A stretch of 20,226 bases of DNA from Sva-07 sp031398325 (GTDB lineage Bacteria > Actinomycetota > Acidimicrobiia > Acidimicrobiales > Ilumatobacteraceae): the NCBI GenBank assembly GCA_031398325.1, contig JANNNB010000227.1, positions 1 to 20,226 on the forward strand, read 5' to 3'. The position numbers and the translations under genes were made by a program. The notes under the pieces were generated by a model. It made no database searches and was not told where the DNA came from. It saw nothing but the letters and a program-made list of their open reading frames with translations. This document shows positions 14,019 to 20,226 of this stretch, piece after piece (position 1 is the first letter of the stretch; each line of letters opens with the position of its first letter).

Positions 14019-14795
14019 ATGTCGGCGAACACCCCTCCCCCGGCGGCCGCGCCCGACGGTGATCCCGACGGTCACCCCGGTCGCGATACCGACCTGCACG
14101 GCGTGGCGAAGCGGGCGATTCGTGATGTGATGCCGCTCTACCTGCCCACCATCCCGTTCGCGCTGGTGCTCGGTGTCGCGATCACCGAGTCCGCCATGCC
14201 GACGGCCGTCGGCTACAGCAGCAACCTCATGTTCGCCGGCGCCTCGCAACTGGCCACGGTCACCTTGGCGGGTACCGCCACCTGGTTGACGCTCGTGATC
14301 ACCGCCTCGGTGATCAACCTCCGCCACGTCATGTACAGCGCTGCGATGTCGACGCACTTTCGCGACCAACCGACCTGGTTCCGGTGGGTCGGGTCGTTCG
14401 TCCTGATCGACCAGATGTTCGCGCTGACCGTCAACCGCACCGACATGGCGCCGAGCGTGTGGCGCCGCTACTACATGGGCGCCGGCGTGTTCTTGCTCGT
14501 CGCGTGGATCGCCGGCGTCACCATCGGTATGGCGGTCGGCTCGGCGATCCCCACCGAATGGCGACTCGACATCACGCCGGCCGTGATGTTCGGAGGTCTC
14601 GTCGTCATGGGCATCTCGACGCGGCCCGCCGCCGCAGCGGCGATCACCGGAGCGGCGGTCTGCTTCGCATGTCTGGGCATCCCGAACAACGGTGGCATCC
14701 TGCTCGGAGCACTCGCCGGGGTCACCGCGGGATTCCTTGCCGACCGGGCGAGCACTCGGCGGACTCGCCCACAGGAACCTCGGCGCATCTCATGA
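14019..14795 (+). CDS. azlC: AzlC-family branched-chain amino acid exporter, large subunit
   Basis: The product is 258 residues from ATG 14019; an in-frame GTG at 14010 would add three. A polar 30-residue N-terminus is followed by the AzlC signature AIRDVMPLYLPTIPFALVLG, then hydrophobic segments with SSNLMFAGASQLATVTL and NLRHVMYSAAM. Both of these are typical of the family, as is the DQMFALT stretch. About seven membrane helices are visible. AzlC and AzlD together export branched-chain amino acids or analogues. The gene overlaps azlD by four bases (ATGA). No ribosome binding site is evident, so it may be translated from a leaderless transcript. Confidence 0.93.
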   Translation: MSANTPPPAAAPDGDPDGHPGRDTDLHGVAKRAIRDVMPLYLPTIPFALVLGVAITESAMPTAVGYSSNLMFAGASQLATVTLAGTATWLTLVITASVINLRHVMYSAAMSTHFRDQPTWFRWVGSFVLIDQMFALTVNRTDMAPSVWRRYYMGAGVFLLVAWIAGVTIGMAVGSAIPTEWRLDITPAVMFGGLVVMGISTRPAAAAAITGAAVCFACLGIPNNGGILLGALAGVTAGFLADRASTRRTRPQEPRRIS

Positions 14796-15109
14796 GTGCC
14801 GGGCCAGCGTTCGCTGCGATCGTCGTCATCTCGATCGTCACCTACATCTCACGCGCCGGGCTCATCCTGTTCCTGGCCGACCGACAGTTGCCGACCGAAG
14901 CCGTCCGCGCGCTGCGCTACGTCGCCCCGGCCGTGCTGTCGGCGCTGACCGTCAACCTGCTCGCGGGCGGTCAGGGCATGAGCGGAGTGACCGGATCGGA
15001 AGTTGCGGCGGTCGGTGTCGGTGCCGTCGTGGCTGCGTTGACGAAGAACCTGATCGCCTCGCTGTTCGCCGGCATGGTGACGATCTGGATCATCATCCTC
15101 GTCACCTGA
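14792..15109 (+). CDS. azlD: AzlD-family branched-chain amino acid exporter, small subunit
   Basis: The product is 105 residues from ATG 14792, which overlaps the azlC stop. It is almost wholly hydrophobic, with about four membrane helices. Family features are TYISRAGLILFLADRQLP near the N-terminus, ALRYVAPAVLSALTVN in the middle and VVAALTKNLIASLFAGM near the end. Length is typical for AzlD, the obligate small partner of AzlC. The frame stays open upstream within azlC, but the short start matches the family and the translational coupling. A hairpin follows directly after the stop. Confidence 0.93.
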   Translation: MSAGPAFAAIVVISIVTYISRAGLILFLADRQLPTEAVRALRYVAPAVLSALTVNLLAGGQGMSGVTGSEVAAVGVGAVVAALTKNLIASLFAGMVTIWIIILVT

Positions 15110-15110
15110 A

Positions 15111-15141
15111 TTGGTGCGCGGGGTCAGGCACCGCGCACCAA
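15111..15141. terminator. Hairpin between convergent azlD and DUF4916 genes
   Basis: TTGGTGCGCGG (15111-15121) pairs perfectly with CCGCGCACCAA (15131-15141) around a 9-base loop. It starts one base after the azlD stop and ends 11 bases before the end of the leftward gene. There is no T tract on either side, so it may act as a shared, factor-assisted or T-less terminator. Confidence 0.65.
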
Positions 15142-15152
15142 CCGCGCATCGA

Positions 15153-15704
15153 CTACGGGAGCTTGCCGACGTGGGCGAGCGCGAGGCGGATAAGACGGTC
15201 GTGGCCGTTGGTCATCTCCGCGATCACGTCGGCACTGACCGCCTCCTCGGGCGTGTACCAGCCGAGGTCGAGGGCTTCCTGGGTCGGTTCGCAGTGCCCG
15301 TCGACCGGCACGACGTAGGCGAGGCTCACCGCGTGTTGCCGCGGGTCGTAGAAGCCCGAACGACCCGGGTTCGGGAAGTACTCGACCACCGTGAACGGGG
15401 TCGGGTCCGCCGGCACGCGCGGCAATGCCATCGGGCCGAGGTCCTTCTCACAATGCCGCATGAGTGCCTCGCGGATCTTCTCACCGAAGAGCACCCGGCC
15501 CGTCACGACCATCCGGCTGATCGAGCCATCGGAGGCAACCCGGAGCAGCATGCCGACCTCGGTCACATTGCCGAGCGCGTCGACTCGAACGGGCACCGCA
15601 TCGACGTACACGATCGGCACGTTCGCACGCACCAGCTCGAGGTCCTCCGGCGACAACCAGCCCGTGGAGGTCTGTGTGGAGGCATTGTCGTCGATGTCTG
15701 TCAC
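15153..15704 (-). CDS. DUF4916-type Nudix-like protein
   Basis: The product is 183 residues from GTG 15704. Recognisable parts are GWLSPEDLELVRANVPIVYV at the N-terminus, VPVRVDALGNVTEVGMLLRV, then GRVLFGEKIREALMRHCEKD as a degenerate Nudix-box region, and SLAYVVPVDGHCEPTQEALD with GWYTPEEA near the end. This matches what I recall of actinobacterial DUF4916 proteins, which adopt the Nudix fold. The box keeps G, E, RE and a later E, but not the full RExxEExG, so hydrolase activity is uncertain. The frame is open upstream to 15941, but that part is low-quality sequence overlapping the divergent methyltransferase. The AGG next to GTG 15704 is too close for a normal ribosome binding site, so the start is a best guess. 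Confidence 0.78.
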   Translation of the reverse strand: MTDIDDNASTQTSTGWLSPEDLELVRANVPIVYVDAVPVRVDALGNVTEVGMLLRVASDGSISRMVVTGRVLFGEKIREALMRHCEKDLGPMALPRVPADPTPFTVVEYFPNPGRSGFYDPRQHAVSLAYVVPVDGHCEPTQEALDLGWYTPEEAVSADVIAEMTNGHDRLIRLALAHVGKLP

Positions 15705-15795
15705 CCCTCGATGATCCCATGTCCGGCCGCAGCGGACACGCTTTTCCCGACCCTGCACCGGCGGGGTTCTCGCGACGATCTGCGAGAATTCCGCG

Positions 15796-16383
15796 ATGGA
15801 TGACGATCGGGCCCGATGGGACGAGCGATACGCAGGACGGCAAAGCGGTTCAGGAGCTGCACCGGCGCCACCCGAGGCGCTGGCGTTGCTCGACGAGGGA
15901 ATGCTCGGCCAACTCCCGACCACCGGTCGAGCACTGGACATCGCTTGCGGTGCCGGCGGTCAATCGATCTGGCTCGCCCAGCGCGGGATGGAGGTGGTTG
16001 CGATCGACGTGTCTCCGGTCGCGATCGGGCTGACCGAGAGGACCGCGAGCGAGCATGGCGTCGTCGACCTGATCGATGCCCGTGTCCACGACCTCGACTC
16101 GGGGCTGCCGGCCGACGCCCGCGACTTCGGCTTCATCGTGTGTCAACGGTTCCGGGGACGCGACCTCTACCCACAGATCGCTGACGCGCTCGAGCCTGGC
16201 GGTTTCGCGATCGTCACCGTCCTGTCCTCGGTGGGGCTCGACGGCTCACCCGGCGAGTTCCATGCGCCCGAAGGTGAACTCGTCGAAGCGTTCGGCACGC
16301 GCGACGTCGACATCGTCGCTCAGTCCGAGCGCGACGGCATCGCGTCGATCATCGTTCGACGTCCACTCGGAGAGGCGAAGTAG
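15796..16383 (+). CDS. Small class I SAM-dependent methyltransferase
   Basis: The product is 195 residues. RARWDERYAG at the N-terminus and ALDIACGAGGQSIWLAQRGM (motif I, 46-65) with VVAIDVSPVAI (motif II, acidic Asp71) show a Rossmann-type methyltransferase. The WDERY start resembles TehB/thiopurine-type small-molecule methyltransferases. LYPQIADALEPGGFAIVTVL is the usual motif III region. The substrate is unknown. There are 91 bases between this start and the divergent DUF4916 start. Its last 35 bases overlap the end of the convergent hydrolase gene. No strong ribosome binding site is seen before ATG 15796. Confidence 0.9.
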   Translation: MDDDRARWDERYAGRQSGSGAAPAPPEALALLDEGMLGQLPTTGRALDIACGAGGQSIWLAQRGMEVVAIDVSPVAIGLTERTASEHGVVDLIDARVHDLDSGLPADARDFGFIVCQRFRGRDLYPQIADALEPGGFAIVTVLSSVGLDGSPGEFHAPEGELVEAFGTRDVDIVAQSERDGIASIIVRRPLGEAK

Positions 16384-17389
16384 GAGGCGTAACCCACCGC
16401 ACCATCACGTTCGCCCGTGGTTGCGTGTGACTTGCGAGGGCGACGCGCAGTGGTTCGGTCGTGAGTGGGCCGGCGACTGTCGTCGCCAAGAAGTCGAGGA
16501 GCACCTCGTTGAATCGTGCCGGCGATTCGACGTGCGGGAAATGTCCGACACCCTCGATGATCTCCAGCCGACTCGACGCAATGGCCTGGTGGGCTTCGAT
16601 GCCGTGTCGGACCGGAATGATCCCATCATGGTCGCCCCAGACGATGAGCATCGGGACCCGGGCCGCGAGATAGAGCCGATCGCTCGCATTGACCGTCTGG
16701 CCGCCGATGTCGATCACACTTCGCATCGTGCGAACGAACGCCTGACGATTCTCCGCACCGGCGAGTGAGCTGTACCCGCGCCACAGTTCGGCGAGCTTGG
16801 GCGAACGGATGTTTCGCCGTCCGAGGAACCGGCCGAGCTCGGTCGCTCGATCGACGAGCGGCTTCGGAAACGCGATCGGCATGATGTATTCCGCGCCCGG
16901 CAAGGAGAGCGACCGCAGTAGCCAGCTCACCTCCCGACCGAGACCCCCACTCCCGACGAGCACCAGCCGATCGACGAGCTCGGGATGCTGGTAGGCGAGT
17001 TGCATCGCGACCCCACCACCGAACGAGTGTCCGACGATCGTGACGCTCTTGACGTCGAGCACCGCGAGGAAATCACGCAAGCCGCTGGCGAACGCTCCGA
17101 GCGAGTAGTCACCCATGGGCTTGGCCGACTCTCCGTGGCCGAGCAGGTCGGGCGCAATCACGTCGTAGCGCTCGGCGAGCACGGGCATCACGGCGTCCCA
17201 CGTCCGAGAGCTGCCGGCGAGCCCGTGGATGAGCAAGACGACCTCGCGGCGCTTTCCAGCGCGTCCCCGTCGGACCGGTTTGGGCTCGCCCGCACGGCGA
17301 TAACTCACCGTGTGACCGTGGATGGTCACGTGCTGTAAAGGCGCCCGAGTAGCCACGAGGTCAGTATTGCCGCGAACCCGAGCGTTCAC
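16349..17389 (-). CDS. Alpha/beta hydrolase
   Basis: The product is 346 residues from GTG 17389; GTG 17356 is an alternative. The catalytic triad is visible: nucleophile Ser122 in GHSFGGG, Asp255 in WGDHDGIIP and His283 in GVGHFPH. HGLAGSSRTW (55-64) supplies the oxyanion hole, and a cap region lies at about 150-240. The layout resembles esterases, epoxide or C-C bond hydrolases and PHA-depolymerase-like enzymes; the substrate cannot be chosen. Residues about 303-346 extend beyond the hydrolase fold, are Thr/Pro-rich and include the 35 bases overlapping the methyltransferase gene. It begins 16 bases after the GGDEF-EAL stop on the same strand, so the two are likely co-transcribed. No signal peptide is evident. 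Confidence 0.92.
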   Translation of the reverse strand: MNARVRGNTDLVATRAPLQHVTIHGHTVSYRRAGEPKPVRRGRAGKRREVVLLIHGLAGSSRTWDAVMPVLAERYDVIAPDLLGHGESAKPMGDYSLGAFASGLRDFLAVLDVKSVTIVGHSFGGGVAMQLAYQHPELVDRLVLVGSGGLGREVSWLLRSLSLPGAEYIMPIAFPKPLVDRATELGRFLGRRNIRSPKLAELWRGYSSLAGAENRQAFVRTMRSVIDIGGQTVNASDRLYLAARVPMLIVWGDHDGIIPVRHGIEAHQAIASSRLEIIEGVGHFPHVESPARFNEVLLDFLATTVAGPLTTEPLRVALASHTQPRANVMVRWVTPPTSPLRVDVER

Positions 17390-17405
17390 CCAGTATCGGC
17401 AGCGC

Positions 17406-19967
17406 TCAGCGTACGGGTGGCTTCTGCTCGGTGACCCACACGTTGGCGTCGAGCGGGTCCTGATTCCGGCTCGGGTGGCCCGTTGCCTGCAGCCAGCTCA
17501 TGAAGTGGTTGGCCGCGAGCGGCCGCGAGATGCAGAAACCCTGGGCGACGTCGCAACCGAATCGGCGCAGCTGCTCGAGGATCTCGTTGTTCTCGACGCC
17601 TTCGGCCACGACCTCGAGCCCGAGGTTGTGTCCGAGTTCGATCGTCGAGCGAACGATGACCTCATCTTGTTCGTCGATCAGGACGTTGGCAATGAAGCTC
17701 TGGTCGATCTTCAGCTCTGCCACCGGCAGCTGGCGCAGGTAGCTCAGCGACGAGTAGCCGGTGCCGAAGTCATCGATCGACATCCGCACACCGATGGCGT
17801 GCAAGTCGTTGATCGTCGCGCGTGAGCGCGGCGCGTCGATGAGGAGCGCCGACTCGGTGATCTCCAATGTGAGCATGGCCGGATCGACGTTGCTGGCCTG
17901 CAGATAGCGCTGCACCCGCTCCGGGAGCCGCGTGTCGAGCAGATCGTGTGTCGACAGGTTGACCGACAGTCCGAGGTGGAAGCCGCGATCGTGGAATCGA
18001 CGGAGGTCCTCGATGCCCTTCGACAACATGGTGTCGGTGAGTTGCTTGATCAGCCCGGTGTCCTCAGCGACCCGTACGAAGTCGGCAGCCGGCACCGCGC
18101 CACGAACTGCGTGCGTCCATCGCACGAGCGCTTCGGCGCCGATGACGATGCCGGTGCTCAGGTCGAGCTTCGGCTGATAGTGGAGGCGCAGGTCCTCGTG
18201 CTCGATCGCCGTGCGCAGGTCACCGAGCATCGACAACCGCGCCGGTGTCCGGCGATCGATCTCGTCGCGGTACGTCTCGATGCCGAGCCTCTGCGTCTTC
18301 GCATTGAATGTCGCGATGTCAGCTCGCCGGATGGCGATGGCCGTGTCGACGTGGTCGTCGATCACGGCGATACCGATGCTGGCGGTGACCACGAGCTCGA
18401 GGCCGTCCAAGGTGACCGGTCGGGCCGCCTCCGCGAGCAGATGCTCGGCGAACGTGTTCATCTCGGCCTCCGACGCCCTGTAGCCGACGAGCGCGAACTC
18501 ATCACCGGCGAGTCGAGCGAGCACGTCGAACCGACCCTTGTGCTGCGCGATACGGCGGGCGAACTCGATCAGCAACTCATCGCCGGCATGGTGCCCGAGC
18601 GTGTCGTTCACTTCCTTGAACCGGTCGAGGTCGAGCATCATCACGAAGCGCACACCAGCGTGATTGCGGTCCTTCGCGACCTGAGCCACCTTCTGTTCGA
18701 ACGCAGCACGGTTCGGCAGTCCGGTGAGCGGATCCTGGCGCGCCTCGCGCTCCATCCTCTGGTGGAGCAGACCCTTACCAAGACTCGAAGCAAGCTGTTC
18801 TGCGAGGTTTTGGAGCCGGACTACATCGTCCGATCCGAAACGGTGCGCGGCCCCGGAACGACCCGCAACAACCAGAAGGCCAATGGGATCGGCACCGTCC
18901 TTGACTGACGAGGCAAGCAGTTCGGCCGAAGGTGAGCGGGTGTCCAGTCCGAACTTTCGGAGCCCCTTCCCGTCGATGAGGCGCGCCTCGTCGCCCGCGA
19001 TGAGGTCGGCCCAAGAAGGGTCATCGGGCGCGATCGGCAGCCGAACCCCGACCGAGCCGATTGACCGCGTCATCGGTGAACCATTCACGTCGAAAACGAT
19101 CAGCGAGGCGCTGTCTGCACGGAGCAGCGACGCGGTCTCCACCACCGCTGCGTCCATGATCTCGGCTGGATCGAGAGACTGCCCGACGCGGCCAGTGAAT
19201 CCGTGAACGGCATCAAGGTCGCGGAGACGCTGGTTGACGATCCCGTACCGCTGTATGAGGTACCACATGGCACCTACCGGAACGACAGCCAACAGCGTCA
19301 GGGCCGGCGCCATGAGTGCCAAGGCCAGGGTCATTCCGGCCAACGTCGAGTTGACGACAAACAACCACCACGCCACCCGCAATTCACTGGTTATTCGCTC
19401 GAGCATCGAGCCCTCGAACATCGAGATCGCTATCGAGACGAGCACCGAGCCGAGCAGGCTGGCAACAACCATCGCAACGATGGCCGCTATGACCACTTCC
19501 GCGTCGGTGTCGCCGACCAGTGCAAGGAAGCCGCGCAGGACGATGAACGAGAGCACGAGTTCGAGCGTGAACAGCGCAAGGTTGAAGAGCAGCTTGTACA
19601 GCGGCGTCTTGCGAAGAACGACCAGCACGATGGCGCTGCCGACGAGTCTCGCCCCAATTGCTGGCCCGGGAGCGAGAAAGACGAGGGCGATGGCCGTCGG
19701 TACCTCAGACACCGAGAATCCGATGGCCTGACGGTCGAACTCGAGGTGGAAAATCGTGCGCTCCGAAAGCCCGAAGCCCACCGCGACGAGTACCACGAGC
19801 CACCACCCGGCAGGACGCGTGGGGCTCCAGACATCCGGAATGGCAAGCGTCGCTGTCGCGGCCACGACCGCGAGAACGAGGGAATAGAGGACGACCTCGG
19901 TCTCAGGACGACGGCGCGGCCGCGACGGCGCCTGCATGCCGTCCAAGACCACTGGGGAATCCGTCAC
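17406..19967 (-). CDS. Membrane GAF-GGDEF-EAL cyclic di-GMP turnover protein
   Basis: The product is 853 residues. Residues about 25-245 hold seven or so membrane helices. Residues about 255-400 look like a GAF sensor (SLDPAEIMDAAVVETASLL...). The GGDEF domain starts at DPLTGLPNR (412-420), with DLDRFKEVNDTLGHHAGDEL and the active-site motif as AGDEF (487-491). The usual RxxD inhibitory site reads GRFD (478-481) and lacks the Arg. The EAL domain follows with EALVRW (612-617), NLSTHDL, LEITES, DDFGTGYSS, LKIDQSFI and EGVEN, so the phosphodiesterase residues look complete. It may both make and degrade c-di-GMP at the membrane. GTG 19967 is preceded at six bases by GGAGGAG. It lies 76 bases downstream of the GSSWV-repeat gene and 16 bases upstream of the hydrolase gene. 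Confidence 0.96.
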   Translation of the reverse strand: MTDSPVVLDGMQAPSRPRRRPETEVVLYSLVLAVVAATATLAIPDVWSPTRPAGWWLVVLVAVGFGLSERTIFHLEFDRQAIGFSVSEVPTAIALVFLAPGPAIGARLVGSAIVLVVLRKTPLYKLLFNLALFTLELVLSFIVLRGFLALVGDTDAEVVIAAIVAMVVASLLGSVLVSIAISMFEGSMLERITSELRVAWWLFVVNSTLAGMTLALALMAPALTLLAVVPVGAMWYLIQRYGIVNQRLRDLDAVHGFTGRVGQSLDPAEIMDAAVVETASLLRADSASLIVFDVNGSPMTRSIGSVGVRLPIAPDDPSWADLIAGDEARLIDGKGLRKFGLDTRSPSAELLASSVKDGADPIGLLVVAGRSGAAHRFGSDDVVRLQNLAEQLASSLGKGLLHQRMEREARQDPLTGLPNRAAFEQKVAQVAKDRNHAGVRFVMMLDLDRFKEVNDTLGHHAGDELLIEFARRIAQHKGRFDVLARLAGDEFALVGYRASEAEMNTFAEHLLAEAARPVTLDGLELVVTASIGIAVIDDHVDTAIAIRRADIATFNAKTQRLGIETYRDEIDRRTPARLSMLGDLRTAIEHEDLRLHYQPKLDLSTGIVIGAEALVRWTHAVRGAVPAADFVRVAEDTGLIKQLTDTMLSKGIEDLRRFHDRGFHLGLSVNLSTHDLLDTRLPERVQRYLQASNVDPAMLTLEITESALLIDAPRSRATINDLHAIGVRMSIDDFGTGYSSLSYLRQLPVAELKIDQSFIANVLIDEQDEVIVRSTIELGHNLGLEVVAEGVENNEILEQLRRFGCDVAQGFCISRPLAANHFMSWLQATGHPSRNQDPLDANVWVTEQKPPVR

Positions 19968-19973
19968 TCGCCG

Positions 19974-19980
19974 CTCCTCC
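19974..19980 (-). promoter_or_regulatory. Strong ribosome binding site of the GGDEF-EAL gene
   Basis: GGAGGAG on the minus strand ends six bases before GTG 19967. It is the best Shine-Dalgarno match I found in the window and fixes the start of the 853-residue protein at a GTG. Confidence 0.7.
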
Positions 19981-20043
19981 CGAGAGTGGAAGCCTGCGGC
20001 CTCTCACCCTTCCGGGATCAATCGGCTCGCGCGAGGGTCAACT

Positions 20044-20226
20044 TTAGACCCAGCTGGACCCGACCCACGAGCTACCGACCCACGACGAGCCGACCCACGA
20101 GCTACCGACCCAGGACGAGCCAACCCAGCTGGACCCGACCCACGACGAGCCGACCCACGAGCTACCGACCCAGGACGAGCCAACCCAGCTGGACCCGACC
20201 CACGACGAACCGACCCACGACGAGCC
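20044..20226 (-). CDS. C-terminal (GSSWV)12 repeat tail of a protein extending past the right edge
   Basis: Read leftward from the edge, the frame gives 60 sense codons and TAA (20044-20046). The product is exactly twelve consecutive copies of Gly-Ser-Ser-Trp-Val, with no amino-acid change. All base differences are synonymous: GGC/GGT/GGG for Gly, TCG/TCC/AGC for Ser, GTC/GTT for Val. No other frame shows this. The body of the protein is outside the window, so its family is unknown. Trp/Ser/Gly-rich tandem tails occur on some secreted or surface actinobacterial proteins (I recall S8-type peptidases), but this is only an analogy. The gene is 76 bases upstream of the c-di-GMP gene on the same strand, possibly in one transcript. 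No hairpin with a T tract separates them, only a CTCGCGCGAG palindrome at 20026-20035. Confidence 0.85.
   Translation of the reverse strand, partial: GSSWVGSSWVGSSWVGSSWVGSSWVGSSWVGSSWVGSSWVGSSWVGSSWVGSSWVGSSWV
20047..20226 (-). repeat. 15-bp tandem array (12 units) with a 60-bp higher-order repeat
   Basis: On the minus strand the units fall into four main types: A GGCTCGTCGTGGGTC, B GGGTCCAGCTGGGTT, C GGCTCGTCCTGGGTC and D GGTAGCTCGTGGGTC. Their order from the edge is A, A-variant, B, C, D, A, B, C, D, A, D, B-variant. Units 3-6 (20137-20196) and 7-10 (20077-20136) are identical, making a 60-bp block present twice in tandem. The array may continue past the edge. It is wholly inside the (GSSWV)n coding tail. 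Confidence 0.95.

Noticed and set aside
14384..14791. Longer version of AzlD starting inside azlC
   Set aside because: The added part is Arg-rich shadow sequence. ATG 14792 gives the family length and the usual ATGA overlap.
15705..15941. N-terminal extension of the DUF4916-type protein to 15941
   Set aside because: The added 79 residues are low-complexity, have no family match and overlap the start of the well-supported divergent methyltransferase.
20048..20226. A plus-strand reading of the right-edge array as a Pro-Thr-His/Gln-Asp-Glu pentapeptide repeat
   Set aside because: In that frame the units differ in amino acids, a TAG lies directly upstream and there is no start codon. The minus-strand frame gives perfect GSSWV copies and a proper stop.
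20047..20226. Possible CRISPR array
   Set aside because: The units are directly adjacent 15-mers with no spacers and no cas genes, and are fully explained as coding repeats.

Overview
The window is dense, GC-rich chromosomal DNA with strongly G/C-biased third codon positions. It probably comes from a free-living actinobacterium. The family content fits that: an F420-type split-barrel oxidoreductase, a Nei2-type DNA glycosylase, a DUF4916-type Nudix relative, and a class III cyclase fused to an AAA ATPase and a long helical-repeat region. An Acidimicrobiia/Ilumatobacter-like source is my best guess, from recall rather than a search. I see no insertion sequence, integrase, CRISPR array, phage gene or recognisable defence cassette.

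Layout, left to right. Positions 1-63 are the tail of a rightward gene. A leftward tRNA-Arg(CCU) follows at 100-172. A rightward DUF4157 (HEAWH) protein ends 8 bases from a convergent Sel1-repeat protein. The Sel1 gene is last in a leftward run of split-barrel flavoprotein, YpfJ-type zinc metallopeptidase and Sel1 protein. A rightward 1-Cys peroxiredoxin ends in a tandemly duplicated stop-codon region and a strong hairpin terminator. Next is a leftward pair joined by a GTGA overlap: a 1176-residue class III cyclase/AAA/TPR regulator and a small NMN adenylyltransferase-like enzyme. Divergent from it is a rightward operon of ABC ATPase, ten-segment FtsX-type permease and F420-type split-barrel protein. 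A leftward Nei2-like glycosylase is divergent from the azlCD branched-chain amino acid exporter, which ends in a hairpin shared with a convergent DUF4916 gene. A small methyltransferase overlaps tail to tail with an alpha/beta hydrolase. The hydrolase is the last gene of a leftward run that includes a membrane GAF-GGDEF-EAL protein.

The most striking element is at the right edge. The last 183 bases look like a simple 15-bp minisatellite, but on the minus strand they encode exactly twelve perfect copies of the pentapeptide GSSWV followed by a TAA stop. Every nucleotide difference between copies is synonymous, including swaps between the TCN and AGC serine codon families. This is the C-terminal tail of a protein whose body lies outside the window, 76 bases upstream of the c-di-GMP gene.

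Two nucleotide-signalling modules are present: a probable cAMP cyclase coupled to NAD-type metabolism, and a c-di-GMP synthase/phosphodiesterase. The other genes serve peroxide detoxification, DNA repair, amino acid export, lipoprotein-type ABC transport and envelope proteolysis.
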